This document shows positions 51,627 to 60,908 of a stretch of DNA of 64,000 nt, piece after piece. The stretch covers positions 181,435-245,434 of the forward strand of contig NZ_VDUY01000006.1 of NCBI RefSeq assembly GCF_008039575.1, in the 5' to 3' direction. The stretch is from Zeimonas arvi (lineage in GTDB: Bacteria > Pseudomonadota > Gammaproteobacteria > Burkholderiales > Burkholderiaceae_E). Position 1 is the stretch's first letter; each line of letters starts with the position of its first letter. The notes under the pieces were generated by a model, which was not told the DNA's origin, ran no database searches, and saw only the letters and a list, made by a program, of their open reading frames with translations. Made by a program: the position numbers and the translations under genes.

Positions 51627-52847
51627 TCAGCGGATGTTGTCTTCGCGCACCTTGCGCAGCGCGAAGTGCACGGCGATCGGCCCGATCAGTTCCAGGATGG
51701 CGATCACGCTGAACATGATGCCGGTCAGCGCGGCGGCGTACTCGGGGTAGAGGTCCTGCAGCTCCGCGATCATCACCAGGGCAGCGCCCGAGACTGGGGT
51801 CATCGCGACGCCCAGGGCCAGGCCCTTGCTCACCGGGATGCCGCTCGGCCCGCTGAGCGCCACGGTGGCGGCGATCTTGGCCACGCTGCGGGCGACGATC
51901 AGCACCAGGCCGGCCGCGGCGCCGGCCGCGAGCGACTGGGCCGACCAGACCGATCCGGTGATCACGAAGAGCATCAGCACCAGCACGCCCCCGGCGGTGC
52001 CGAAGTGACGCGGCCAGATCCAGGGCCGTTCGGTGGTGTTGCGCAGGATCAGGCCGGCGAGCAGGGGCACGAGCAGCGTGGAGAGGTTGGCCATCTTGGT
52101 CACGGCCAGCGCCAGCAGGATCATGCCCAGCAGCAGCAGCGTGGAGTTCTCGTTGCGCAGGTCGAGCCGGCGCGCGAGCTGCGCCACCGCGAAGGCCAGG
52201 ATGGCGGCCACGATCGCCGAGCCGGCCAGCAGGTACAGCGGGTGCGCGAAGGCCGCGGTCCAGCTGCCCGAGTACTCGGCGTGCAGCCAGCCGACCACGA
52301 ACTTGGAGGCCAGCACCGCATAGAAGGTGTTCAGCCCGCTCAGCAGCACGAGCCGCTCGGTCACCTGGCCCGACGCCTTCATTTCCGAGGCCACGCGCAT
52401 CACCACCGCGGGCGAGGTCGCCATCGAGATCGCGGCCGCGGGCAGCGCGAAGCGCATGCCGACGCCCAGCCAGGTCAGCGCAAGCAGCACCAGCGCGAAG
52501 GTCAGGGCGGACTCGAGCAGGCTGGTCGCGAGCAGCCAGGGGTTGGTGCGCAGCCAGCGCAGGTTGATCCGGCAACCCATCTCGAACAGCAGCAGGGCCA
52601 GCGCCAGGTCCACGATCAGCCGCAGGCTGGCGTTCATCTGCGCGCCGGCGATGCCGGCGCCGAAAGCCGAGACGATGGTGCCCATCGCCGCATAGCCGAC
52701 CACGCGCGGCAGGCGCAGCCAGCGGAACGCCAGTTCGCCGAGCAGGCCCGCGACGACGATCGTCAGCGAGACCCAGAAGACCGCGTTGCCGGCCGGGGGC
52801 CAGGCGGGCAGGAAGAAGAAGAAATCCGCTCTCGGATCGCCAGTCAT
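51627..52847 (-). CDS. Cation:proton antiporter (Kef/CPA2-like)
   Basis: A 406-residue membrane protein with about 12 helices and no C-terminal TrkA-N domain. LALALLLFEMGCRINLRWLR and ISMATSPAVVMRVASEM match the CPA2 core, with candidate charged residues in helix 5. Antiport of Na or K against protons is inferred from family only. I start at the ATG preceding TGDPRADFF; the frame extends upstream over mscS without family similarity. It starts five bases after mscS. Confidence 0.8.
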   Translation of the reverse strand: MTGDPRADFFFFLPAWPPAGNAVFWVSLTIVVAGLLGELAFRWLRLPRVVGYAAMGTIVSAFGAGIAGAQMNASLRLIVDLALALLLFEMGCRINLRWLRTNPWLLATSLLESALTFALVLLALTWLGVGMRFALPAAAISMATSPAVVMRVASEMKASGQVTERLVLLSGLNTFYAVLASKFVVGWLHAEYSGSWTAAFAHPLYLLAGSAIVAAILAFAVAQLARRLDLRNENSTLLLLGMILLALAVTKMANLSTLLVPLLAGLILRNTTERPWIWPRHFGTAGGVLVLMLFVITGSVWSAQSLAAGAAAGLVLIVARSVAKIAATVALSGPSGIPVSKGLALGVAMTPVSGAALVMIAELQDLYPEYAAALTGIMFSVIAILELIGPIAVHFALRKVREDNIR

Positions 52848-52852
52848 CAGGT

Positions 52853-53764
52853 TCACTCCGAAGCCGAAAGGTGGGGCGAAGGGGGCGAGGCCGGGTCGTC
52901 CTTCGGCCCCGGCGCATTCTCGTGGATGATCGTGCGATGCGGGAAGGGGATCGAGATGCCCTGCTCGTCGAAGGCGGCCTTCAGCCGCTTCAGGTACTCG
53001 CGGCGAACGCCCCATTGCTCCAGAGGCTGGGTCTTGATCCGGCAGCGGATCACCACCGCCGAGTCGGCCCACTGCTCGACGCCGGCGATCTCGAGCTCGC
53101 CCAGGATGCGCGGCTTGAATGCGGCGTCGCCCTGCAGCTCGACGGCCACCGCGCGCATGACTTCGTACACGCGGTCGACGCTCTCGCGATAGCCCACGCC
53201 GATGTCCATGACCGCGTAGGCGAACTCCGTCGATCGGTTGGTCACCGTGGTGATCAGCCCGTTCGAGATGTAGTGCACGCTGCCGTCGTAGCTGCGCAGC
53301 TTGACCTTGCGCAGCGACAGCTCCTCGACCACGCCGCTCAGTCCGGCGATCTCGACCACGTCGCCGACCCGGATCTGGTTCTCGATCAGCAGCACCACGC
53401 CCGCGAACACGTCCTTCACCAGGCTCTGCGCGCCGAAGCCCACCGCGATGCCGACCACGCCGGCCGCCCCGAGGATGGGCGCGATCGAGATGCCCAGCTG
53501 GTTCAGCACCACCATGGCGGTCACGAGCACGATCAGCAGCGAGACCGTGCGCCGCGTGACCCGCGAGACGGTCTCGATGCGCTTGCGCTCCTCGACGAGG
53601 GCCGCGCGGGCGGAGACCTTCTCGAAGAACACGCGCAGCGCCTTGCCGATCGCGATCCGGACGATCAGCGCCAGCACGACGACGCCCGCGATCGACGCCG
53701 CCACGCGCAGCTCGGCGGCATACGGGCCGAGCCATTCTTTCGTCAGCGCAAGGGTTTCCTGCAT
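52853..53764 (-). CDS. Small-conductance mechanosensitive channel (MscS family)
   Basis: 303 residues. Three membrane helices lie in the first 140 residues. The pore helix TM3 region reads LGAAGVVGIAVGFGAQSLVKD, with alternating Gly/Ala packing. The beta-domain signature FAGVVLLIENQIRVGDVVEI follows, and the C-terminal domain ends in an S/P-rich tail. It opens under hypo-osmotic shock. It starts an operon-like run on the minus strand with the antiporter, ligase and hydrolase genes, which together suggest osmotic and thiol homeostasis. Confidence 0.92.
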   Translation of the reverse strand: MQETLALTKEWLGPYAAELRVAASIAGVVVLALIVRIAIGKALRVFFEKVSARAALVEERKRIETVSRVTRRTVSLLIVLVTAMVVLNQLGISIAPILGAAGVVGIAVGFGAQSLVKDVFAGVVLLIENQIRVGDVVEIAGLSGVVEELSLRKVKLRSYDGSVHYISNGLITTVTNRSTEFAYAVMDIGVGYRESVDRVYEVMRAVAVELQGDAAFKPRILGELEIAGVEQWADSAVVIRCRIKTQPLEQWGVRREYLKRLKAAFDEQGISIPFPHRTIIHENAPGPKDDPASPPSPHLSASE

Positions 53765-54067
53765 CGGTTCTCGATCCCTCTTTCGGCCAGCCGAGCCGCC
53801 GACTGTCGCACGCCGTCTGCGCGCGGCATGCGCGAGACGCTGTGAAGATCGTCGACTCCTGGTGGGCGCGCGATCGGCATGCCCGGCGGTTGCGGAAGCA
53901 CCCGGAGCGCCGAAGCTGCCTGTGTGGCGGGCTCCTGGCAGAGCGCAGAACGGCTGAGCGCGTCTCCGGGCGGCGGGGTGGGCGCGCCCGGGCGATCCGC
54001 CCGGGGCGGGGACGGAAGAAACCGTCTGCCCCTTTGAATGGGTCGAATTATACCTGCCGCCGGATTC

Positions 54068-54083
54068 TAGAGTCCGGACTCTA
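54068..54083. promoter_or_regulatory. Perfect 16-base palindrome, candidate operator
   Basis: TAGAGTCCGGACTCTA is fully self-complementary. It lies 28 bases upstream of the -35 of the tetR promoter in a region otherwise lacking repeats, and is a good size and symmetry for a dimeric regulator. The TetR product at 54167 is the first candidate to bind it. Confidence 0.5.
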
Positions 54084-54110
54084 AAGCCGTCGCGGGGGCA
54101 GGGTTTCCGT

Positions 54111-54139
54111 TTGACAAGGCAGGCTCGCCGGGAAATAGT
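54111..54139 (+). promoter_or_regulatory. tetR promoter
   Basis: A perfect -35 TTGACA (54111-54116), a 17-base spacer and a -10-like AATAGT (54134-54139, four of six). The predicted transcript starts near 54146, about 20 bases before the tetR ATG. The sequence between -10 and the ATG includes CGACCGTTCG and TTCGAA, a second possible operator for autoregulation. Confidence 0.6.
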
Positions 54140-54166
54140 ACGACCGTTCGAAAAATTGATGGATCC

Positions 54167-54844
54167 ATGAGAAAAGGCGAACAGACACGCGCCTCGATCG
54201 TCGCGGCGGCGCTCGAGCTCGCGGCCCGCGACGGCCTCGAGGGGCTGACCATCGGCGCGCTGGCCGAGCGGATGCAGATGTCCAAGAGCGGAGTGTTCGC
54301 ACACTTCGGCTCGCGCGAGGACCTGCAGATCGCGGTGCTCAAGGAGTACGAGCGGCGCTTCGTCCAGGAGGTCCTGATGCCCGGCCTGAAGGCGCCGCGC
54401 GGCTTGCAGCGGCTGAGGGCGATCCTGGCGCGCTGGCTCGACCGCACCGCCATCGAGGCGGCCAGCGGCTGCATCTGGATCTCGGGCGCCACCGAATACG
54501 ACGACCGGCCCGGCGCGGTGCGCGAGGAGCTGGTCGGCACCGTGCGCGGCTGGCAGCGCGAGCTGTCGCGGGCGATCCGCCAGGCGGTCGAGACCGGCGA
54601 GCTGCTTCCCGATCTCGACGTCGACGAGCTGGTCTTCCAGCTCTACGGCGTGATCCTGGTGCTGCACCACGACGGCCGCCTTCTCAACAGCCCCGACGCG
54701 CTGCCGCGCGCCCGGCGCAGCGTCGACCGGCTGATCGACAGCTACCGGACCGGTCCTGCCGGCGACGGCCCCGGGCAGGGCGTGCGCCCGGGATCCGAAA
54801 GCGGCCCCCCGCCGGACCGACAGCTCGCCAGGGCAGGCAGCTGA
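54167..54844 (+). CDS. TetR/AcrR family transcriptional regulator
   Basis: 225 residues. The N-terminal helix-turn-helix is clear (RASIVAAALELAARDGLEGL, TIGALAERMQMSKSGVFAHF, GSREDL). The ligand-binding domain follows, and the last 35 residues are Pro/Gly/Ser-rich. It stands directly before acyl-CoA dehydrogenase and fad genes in the same direction, so it probably represses the fatty-acid degradation operon in response to an acyl-CoA. The ligand is inferred from context only. Confidence 0.9.
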   Translation: MRKGEQTRASIVAAALELAARDGLEGLTIGALAERMQMSKSGVFAHFGSREDLQIAVLKEYERRFVQEVLMPGLKAPRGLQRLRAILARWLDRTAIEAASGCIWISGATEYDDRPGAVREELVGTVRGWQRELSRAIRQAVETGELLPDLDVDELVFQLYGVILVLHHDGRLLNSPDALPRARRSVDRLIDSYRTGPAGDGPGQGVRPGSESGPPPDRQLARAGS

Positions 54845-54904
54845 GCGCCGCACCAGACACCCGAACCCACCAGAACCGACATCCCGGAAACCAGGAGCAA
54901 CCCA

Positions 54905-56692
54905 ATGGCCCAGTACCTTCCCCCGATCCGCGACATGCAGTTCGTCCTCCACGAGCTGCTCGAGGTCGAATCCCGGCTCGCCGAGCTGCCCGCCCATGCC
55001 GAGACCGGCCGCGAGCTGATCGACCAGGTCATCGAAGAGGGCGGCAAGTTCTGCTCCGAGGTCCTGTTCCCCCTGAACCGGAGCGGCGACGAGGAAGGCT
55101 GCACCTACGAGGGCGACGGCGTCGTGCGCACGCCCAAGGGCTTCAAGGACGCCTGGGCGAAGTTCCGCGAGGGCGGCTGGCCCACGCTGACCTGCGACCC
55201 CGAATACGGGGGCCAGGGCCTGCCGCACGCGGTCGGCATGGCCTTCCAGGAAATGATGAATTCGGCCAACCAGGCCTGGACCATGTATCCGGGCCTGACC
55301 CACGGCGCCTACGACTGCCTGCACGCGCACGGCACGCCCGAGCAGAAGCAGGTCTACCTGCCGAAGTTCGCGTCGGGCGCCTGGACCGGCACCATGTGCC
55401 TGACCGAGCCGCACTGCGGCACCGACCTGGGCATGCTGCGCACCAAGGCCGAACCGCAGGCCGACGGCAGCTACCGGATCAGCGGCACCAAGATCTTCAT
55501 CTCGTCGGGCGAGCACGACCTGACCGAGAACATCGTCCACCTCGTGCTCGCGCGGCTGCCGGACTCGCCGCAGGGCACCAAGGGCATCTCGCTGTTCATC
55601 GTGCCCAAGTTCGTTCCCGATGCGAACGGCAATCCCGGCGCGCGCAACGGCGTGAAGTGCGCCCGCATCGAGGAGAAGATGGGCATCCACGGCAACGCCA
55701 CCTGCGTGATCGACCTCGACGGGGCCACCGGCTGGCTGGTCGGCGACCCGAACAAGGGCCTGCAGGCGATGTTCGTGATGATGAACTCGGCGCGCATCGG
55801 CGTGGGCCTGCAGACCCTGGGCCTGATGGAGGTCGCCTACCAGAACTCGCTGGCCTACGCGAAGGAGCGCCTGCAGATGCGTTCGCTGACCGGGCCCAAG
55901 GCGCCGGACAAGCCGGCCGATCCGATCATCGTGCATCCCGACGTGCGCCGGATGCTGCTCACCCAGAAGGCCTACACCGAGGGCTCGCGCGCCTTCGCCT
56001 ACTGGGCGGCGCTGCAGGCCGACGTGGCCCACGGTCATCCGGACGAGGCGGTGCGCAAGGACGCCGAGGACATGCTGGCCCTGCTCACGCCGATCGTGAA
56101 GGCCTTCATCACCGACAACGGGTTCGTCACCACCAACATGGCCATGCAGATCTACGGCGGTCACGGCTACATCCGCGAGTGGGGGATGGAGCAGTACGTG
56201 CGCGACGCCCGGATCAACATGATCTACGAGGGCACCAACACGATCCAGTCGCTGGACCTGCTGGGCCGCAAGGTGCTGGGCGACAGTGGCGCCAAGCTGC
56301 GCAAGTTCGGCAAGCTGGTCACCGAGTTCGTCGAGGCCGAGGGCACGAACGAGGAGATGGCCGAGTTCATCGACCCGCTGGCCGACCTGGGCCAGAAGGT
56401 CGAGAAGCTCACGATGGAGATCGGCATGAAGGCCTTCCAGAACCCCGACGAAGCGGGCGCCGCCGCGGTGGATTACCTGCGGGTGATCGGCCACCTGGTG
56501 CTTGGCTATTTCTGGGCCCGCATGGCCAAGCTGGCGCTGGAGAAGCAGGAATCGGGCGACCCGCTGTACCGTTCCAAGCTGGCCACCGCCCGCTTCTACT
56601 TCGCCAAGCTGATGCCCGAGACCGCCGCGCTGATCCGCACCGCGCGGGCCGGCGCCAAGCCGCTGATGGACGTCGAAGTCGAACTGTTCTGA
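54905..56692 (+). CDS. Acyl-CoA dehydrogenase
   Basis: 595 residues, the larger class with an extra C-terminal domain. FAD and substrate motifs are MCLTEPHCGTDLGMLRTKAE, then KIFISSGEHDLTENIVHLVL. The catalytic base lies in INMIYEGTNTIQSLDLLGRK, with GGHGYIREWGMEQYVRDARI before it. It performs the first step of beta-oxidation. An AGGAG ribosome binding site precedes the ATG. It is the first enzyme gene after tetR in a codirectional run of fatty-acid genes. Confidence 0.95.
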   Translation: MAQYLPPIRDMQFVLHELLEVESRLAELPAHAETGRELIDQVIEEGGKFCSEVLFPLNRSGDEEGCTYEGDGVVRTPKGFKDAWAKFREGGWPTLTCDPEYGGQGLPHAVGMAFQEMMNSANQAWTMYPGLTHGAYDCLHAHGTPEQKQVYLPKFASGAWTGTMCLTEPHCGTDLGMLRTKAEPQADGSYRISGTKIFISSGEHDLTENIVHLVLARLPDSPQGTKGISLFIVPKFVPDANGNPGARNGVKCARIEEKMGIHGNATCVIDLDGATGWLVGDPNKGLQAMFVMMNSARIGVGLQTLGLMEVAYQNSLAYAKERLQMRSLTGPKAPDKPADPIIVHPDVRRMLLTQKAYTEGSRAFAYWAALQADVAHGHPDEAVRKDAEDMLALLTPIVKAFITDNGFVTTNMAMQIYGGHGYIREWGMEQYVRDARINMIYEGTNTIQSLDLLGRKVLGDSGAKLRKFGKLVTEFVEAEGTNEEMAEFIDPLADLGQKVEKLTMEIGMKAFQNPDEAGAAAVDYLRVIGHLVLGYFWARMAKLALEKQESGDPLYRSKLATARFYFAKLMPETAALIRTARAGAKPLMDVEVELF

Positions 56693-56723
56693 CGGGCGCA
56701 GCCCGAATCCGGAGGAGACGAGG

Positions 56724-57218
56724 ATGAACGAAAACACACGGCGCGGCCGCGGCCTGGCCGCCGCGGTGCTTGCCGCCGCTCTTGCGGGGGCAGCGGGCTT
56801 CGCATCGGTCGCATGGGCACAGTCCGCCCCCTCGCCGGCCCCCTCGCCGGCGGGCCTGTGGAAGAACATCGACGACGAGACGAAGAAGCCCAAGGCCCTG
56901 GTGCGCATCGTCGAGTCCGGCGGCACCTACACCGGCCGCATCGAGAAGGTCCTGACCGACAAGCCCGACGCGGTGTGCGACCTGTGCACCGACGCGCGCA
57001 AGGGCCAGCGCGTGCAGGGCATGACGATCATCGAGGGCATGCGGGCCAGCAAGATCGAGGACGAGCTCTTCGAGGGCGGCAGCATCCTCGACCCGAACAA
57101 CGGCAAGGTCTATCGCAGCCAGATGCGGCTGCGCGAGGGCGGCCGCAGCCTCGAAGTCCGGGGATACGTGGGCGTGCCGCTGTTCGGCCGCTCGCAGACC
57201 TGGATCCGCGAAGAATGA
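56724..57218 (+). CDS. DUF2147 exported protein
   Basis: 164 residues. The signal peptide ends near SVAWAQS (about residue 33). The conserved part SPAGLWKNIDDETKKPKALV, YTGRIEKVL, the CDLC pair and GMRASKIEDELFEGGSILDP match DUF2147. These proteins are periplasmic with unknown function. It sits between an acyl-CoA dehydrogenase gene and fadB, spaced 31 and 16 bases, which suggests co-expression with beta-oxidation. Confidence 0.88.
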   Translation: MNENTRRGRGLAAAVLAAALAGAAGFASVAWAQSAPSPAPSPAGLWKNIDDETKKPKALVRIVESGGTYTGRIEKVLTDKPDAVCDLCTDARKGQRVQGMTIIEGMRASKIEDELFEGGSILDPNNGKVYRSQMRLREGGRSLEVRGYVGVPLFGRSQTWIREE

Positions 57219-57234
57219 AGCGAGGAAATCGACA

Positions 57235-59643
57235 GTGAGCAATTTCATGGTGAGGAAGGTCGCGGTGCTCGGCGCCGGCGTCATGGGCGCGCAGATCGCC
57301 GCGCACCTGGTCAACGCGAAGGTCGAGGCGGTGCTGTTCGACCTGCCGGCGAAGGAAGGCTCGAAGAGCGGCATCGCCATCAAGGCGATCGAGTCGCTGA
57401 AGAAGATGAACCCGGCGCCGCTGGGCCATCCGTCGCTGGCGGCCTTCATTCGCCCGGCAAACTACGACGACGACCTCGAGCTGCTGCGCGACTGCGACCT
57501 GGTGATCGAGGCGATCGCCGAACGGCTCGACTGGAAGCTCGACCTGTACCGCAAGGTGTCGCCCTTCCTGGCCGAGCATGCGATCCTGGCCACCAACACC
57601 TCGGGCCTGTCGATCGGCAGCCTGGCCGAGGGCGTGGAGGCCAGCCTGCGGCACCGCTTCTGCGGCGTGCACTTCTTCAACCCGCCGCGCTACATGCCGC
57701 TGGTGGAGCTGATCGCCACCCGCGACACCGAGCTCGCGGTCGTCGACCGGCTGGAAGCCTTCCTGACCAGCACGCTGGGCAAGCACTGCATCCGCGCCAA
57801 GGACACGCCCAACTTCATCGCCAACCGCATCGGCATCTGGGGCATCCTGGCCACGGTGCGCGAGGCCGAGCGCTTCGAGCTGAGCTTCGACGTGGTCGAC
57901 GACCTGACCGGCGCCAGGCTGGGCCGCGCCAAGTCCGGCACCTTCCGCACCGCCGACATCGTGGGCCTGGACACGGTCGCGCACGTCATGAAGACGATGC
58001 AGGACCAGCTGAAGGACGACCCCTTCCACCCGCTGTACGAGACCCCGGCGGTGTTCGCCGCGCTGATCGGCAAGGGCGCGCTGGGCCAGAAGACCGGCGC
58101 CGGCTTCTACCGCAAGGACGGCAAGGCGATCCTGCGCTTCGACGCGGCCAAGGGCGACTACGTGCCCTCGGGCGCCAAGGCCGACGAGACCGTCGCCCGC
58201 ATCCTCAAGAAGAAGACCTGGGGCGAACGGCTGCAGCTGCTGCGCGAGTCGAAGAACCCGCAGGCCCAGTTCGTCTGGTCGCTGATGCGCGACAACTTCC
58301 AGTACGCGGCGATCAAGCTGGCCGAGATCGCCGACAACGCGCGCGACGTGGACCTGGCCATGCGCTTCGGCTTCGGTGCGAACGAAGGCCCCTTCGAGAT
58401 CTGGCAGCAGGCCGGCTGGGCCCAGGTGGCCGGCTGGATCCGCGACGACATCGAGCAGGGCCGGGCCTTGTTCACCGCGCCGCTGCCCGACTGGGTCTTC
58501 GAAGGCCCGGTGGCCGAGCGCGGCGGCGTGCACCAGCCGCAGGGTTCCTGGTCGGCCGCGCGCGGCGTGTTCGCGCCACGCGTGGAGCAGCCAGTGCATC
58601 GCCGCCAGCTCTTCTCGCCGGCGGTGGCCGGCGAGAACGCTTCGAGCCCGGCGACCGCCGGCGACACGCTGTTCGAGGACGATTCGATCCGCCTGTGGAC
58701 GCTCGGCGAGCGCGGCGTGGACGACGTGGTGATCGCGTCGATCAAGACCAAGGTGCACGCGATCGGCCCCGGCGTGATCGCCGGCCTGCTGAAGGGCGTG
58801 GAGATGGCCGAGCGCGACTACAAGGGCCTGGTGGTCTGGTCGCCCGACGATCCGTTCTCGGTGGGCGCCGACCTGCAGGCCATGCTGCCGGTGTTCATGA
58901 GCGGCGGCGCGAAAGCGATCGAGGCCGAGGAAAAGAAGCTGCAGGAGGCGATGCTGCGCCTGCGCTATGCCCAGGTGCCCACGGTGGCCGCGGTCTCCGG
59001 CATGGCGCTGGGCGGCGGCTGCGAGCTGGCCATCCACTGCGCGCGCCGGGTGGCGGCGCTGGAGAGCTACATCGGCCTGGTCGAGGTCGGCGTGGGCCTG
59101 ATCCCCGGCGCGGGCGGCCTGACCTACGGCGCGCGCCGCGCGGCCGAGGAGCAGGCGGCGGCGCCCGACGCGGCGCTGCTCGACTTCCTGAAGAAGTACG
59201 TGATGGCGGCCGGCACCGCGCAGGTCTCGCGCTCGGCGATCGAGGCGCAGGCCATGGGCTGGCTGCTCGAGTCCGACCAGATCGTGTTCAACCGCAGCGA
59301 GCTCCTGTACGCCGCGATCCGCGAGGCCAAGTCGATGAGCGACGCCGGCTGGCGACCACCGCGCAAGGCGACCTTCCGCGCCGCCGGGCGCGACGCGATG
59401 GCCACCATCGCCGCGCAGCTGGTCAACATGCGCGACGGCGGGCTGATCAGCGCCCACGACTTCCACCTGGGCAAGACGATCGCCGAGGTGATGTGCGGGG
59501 GCGACATCGAGCCGGGCTCGATGGTCGACGAGGAATGGATCATGACGCTCGAGCGCAAGGCCTTCGTGAGCCTGCTCACGCACCCCAAGACCCAGGAACG
59601 GATCATGGGGATGATGCAGACCGGCAAGCCGGTGCGCAATTGA
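57235..59643 (+). CDS. fadB: Fatty-acid oxidation multienzyme: 3-hydroxyacyl-CoA dehydrogenase / enoyl-CoA hydratase
   Basis: 802 residues. The dehydrogenase comes first: the NAD motif KVAVLGAGVMGAQIAAHLV is at about residue 6, and the signature YMPLVELIATRDT and NFIANRIG follow. The crotonase-like hydratase occupies about residues 490-680 (VSGMALGGGCELAIHCARRV, GVGLIPGAGG). This order is reversed relative to E. coli FadB but is usual in Burkholderiales. The GTG start is preceded by CGAGGAAA. With FadA, 13 bases downstream, it should form the trifunctional beta-oxidation complex. Confidence 0.93.
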   Translation: MSNFMVRKVAVLGAGVMGAQIAAHLVNAKVEAVLFDLPAKEGSKSGIAIKAIESLKKMNPAPLGHPSLAAFIRPANYDDDLELLRDCDLVIEAIAERLDWKLDLYRKVSPFLAEHAILATNTSGLSIGSLAEGVEASLRHRFCGVHFFNPPRYMPLVELIATRDTELAVVDRLEAFLTSTLGKHCIRAKDTPNFIANRIGIWGILATVREAERFELSFDVVDDLTGARLGRAKSGTFRTADIVGLDTVAHVMKTMQDQLKDDPFHPLYETPAVFAALIGKGALGQKTGAGFYRKDGKAILRFDAAKGDYVPSGAKADETVARILKKKTWGERLQLLRESKNPQAQFVWSLMRDNFQYAAIKLAEIADNARDVDLAMRFGFGANEGPFEIWQQAGWAQVAGWIRDDIEQGRALFTAPLPDWVFEGPVAERGGVHQPQGSWSAARGVFAPRVEQPVHRRQLFSPAVAGENASSPATAGDTLFEDDSIRLWTLGERGVDDVVIASIKTKVHAIGPGVIAGLLKGVEMAERDYKGLVVWSPDDPFSVGADLQAMLPVFMSGGAKAIEAEEKKLQEAMLRLRYAQVPTVAAVSGMALGGGCELAIHCARRVAALESYIGLVEVGVGLIPGAGGLTYGARRAAEEQAAAPDAALLDFLKKYVMAAGTAQVSRSAIEAQAMGWLLESDQIVFNRSELLYAAIREAKSMSDAGWRPPRKATFRAAGRDAMATIAAQLVNMRDGGLISAHDFHLGKTIAEVMCGGDIEPGSMVDEEWIMTLERKAFVSLLTHPKTQERIMGMMQTGKPVRN

Positions 59644-59656
59644 GGGAGCCGAGGAA

Positions 59657-60883
59657 ATGAGCAAACAAGTCCAGGACGCCTACATCGTCGCCGCGGCCCG
59701 CACGCCGATCGGCAAGGCTCCCAAGGGGGTGTTCCGCCACCTGCGCCCCGACGACCTGCTGGTGCACGCGCTGCGCGCGGCGCTGGGCCAGGTGCCGACG
59801 CTCGACCCGGCCGCGATCGAGGACGCCATCGTCGGCTGCGCGATCCCCGAGGCCGAGCAGGGCCTGAACGTGGCCCGCATCGGCGCGCTGCTGGCCGGCC
59901 TGCCGGACACGGTGGGCGGGGTCACCGTGAACCGCTTCTGCGCGTCGGGCCTGACCGCGCTGGCCATGGCCGCCGACCGCATCCGCGTGGGCGAGGCCGA
60001 GGTAATGATCGCCGCCGGCACCGAGTCGATGAGCATGGTGCCGATGATGGGCAACCGGCCGTCGATGAACCCGCGGGTGCTGGCCGACGAGAACATCGGC
60101 ATCGCCTACGGCATGGGCCTGACCGCCGAGAAGGTCGCGCAGCAGTGGAAGGTCTCGCGCGAGGCGCAGGACGCCTTCGCGATGGAGTCGCACCGCCGCG
60201 CCATCGCCGCCCAGCAGGCCGGCGAGTTCGCCGACGAGATCGCGCCGATCGAGGTGGTCACGAAGTTCCCCGACCTGGCCACCCGCGAGCTGGCGGTCAG
60301 CACGCGCACCGTGTCGCTCGACGAAGGCCCGCGCGCCGACACCTCGCTCGAGGCACTGGGCAGGCTGCGGCCGGCCTTCGCCTCGCCGAAGGACCCGGGC
60401 GGCAAGGCCACCGGCCTGGGCAGCGTGACCGCCGGCAACAGCTCGCAGACCTCGGACGGCGCCGGCGCGCTGATCGTGGCCTCCGAGGCCGCGGTCAAGC
60501 GCTTCGGCCTGACCCCGCTCGCGCGCTTCGTGTCCTTCTCGGTGCGCGGCGTGCCGCCGCAGATCATGGGCATCGGCCCGAAGGAGGCGATCCCGGCCGC
60601 GCTGGCCCGCGCCGGCATCGGCCAGGACGCGCTCGACTGGATCGAGCTGAACGAGGCCTTCGCCGCGCAGGCGCTGGCGGTGATCGGCGACCTGGGCCTC
60701 GACCCGGCCAAGGTCAACCCGATGGGCGGCGCGATCGCGCTGGGCCACCCGCTGGGCGCCACCGGCGCGATCCGCGCGGCCACCGTGGTGCACGCGCTGC
60801 GCCGTCGCCAGTTGAAGTACGGGATGGTCACGATGTGCGTGGGCACCGGGATGGGCGCGGCGGGCGTGTTCGAGCGGGTCTGA
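59657..60883 (+). CDS. fadA: Acetyl-CoA C-acyltransferase (thiolase)
   Basis: 408 residues. The nucleophile Cys95 lies in VNRFCASGLTALAMAADRIR. The conserved His is in GGAIALGHPLGATGAIR and the second Cys in VTMCVGTGMGAAGVFE. It cleaves 3-ketoacyl-CoA to acetyl-CoA and a shortened acyl-CoA. It lies 13 bases after fadB with GAGGAA upstream. A biosynthetic acetoacetyl-CoA thiolase is excluded mainly by context. Confidence 0.95.
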   Translation: MSKQVQDAYIVAAARTPIGKAPKGVFRHLRPDDLLVHALRAALGQVPTLDPAAIEDAIVGCAIPEAEQGLNVARIGALLAGLPDTVGGVTVNRFCASGLTALAMAADRIRVGEAEVMIAAGTESMSMVPMMGNRPSMNPRVLADENIGIAYGMGLTAEKVAQQWKVSREAQDAFAMESHRRAIAAQQAGEFADEIAPIEVVTKFPDLATRELAVSTRTVSLDEGPRADTSLEALGRLRPAFASPKDPGGKATGLGSVTAGNSSQTSDGAGALIVASEAAVKRFGLTPLARFVSFSVRGVPPQIMGIGPKEAIPAALARAGIGQDALDWIELNEAFAAQALAVIGDLGLDPAKVNPMGGAIALGHPLGATGAIRAATVVHALRRRQLKYGMVTMCVGTGMGAAGVFERV

Positions 60884-60908
60884 GGCAGGGAAGAAGAAGG
60901 GGCAGGCC

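Larger units (their letters stand above)
53765..54166. other. Divergent intergenic region between mscS and the TetR gene
   Basis: About 400 bases. The mscS-proximal part is GC-rich, with a CGTCT(G)CGCG/CGCGAGACG imperfect dyad near 53810-53840 and a perfect CCCGGGCG-ATC-CGCCCGGG hairpin at 53987-54005. The TetR-proximal part becomes AT-rich and contains a 16-base palindrome and a clear promoter (listed separately). An 80-codon frame at 53842 has no recognisable product and is not called. Confidence 0.5.

Noticed and set aside
53842..54084. An 80-codon open frame in the mscS-tetR gap
   Set aside because: Arg/Gly-rich, with no family match I recognise, and it runs over the candidate operator. 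More likely a chance frame in non-coding DNA.
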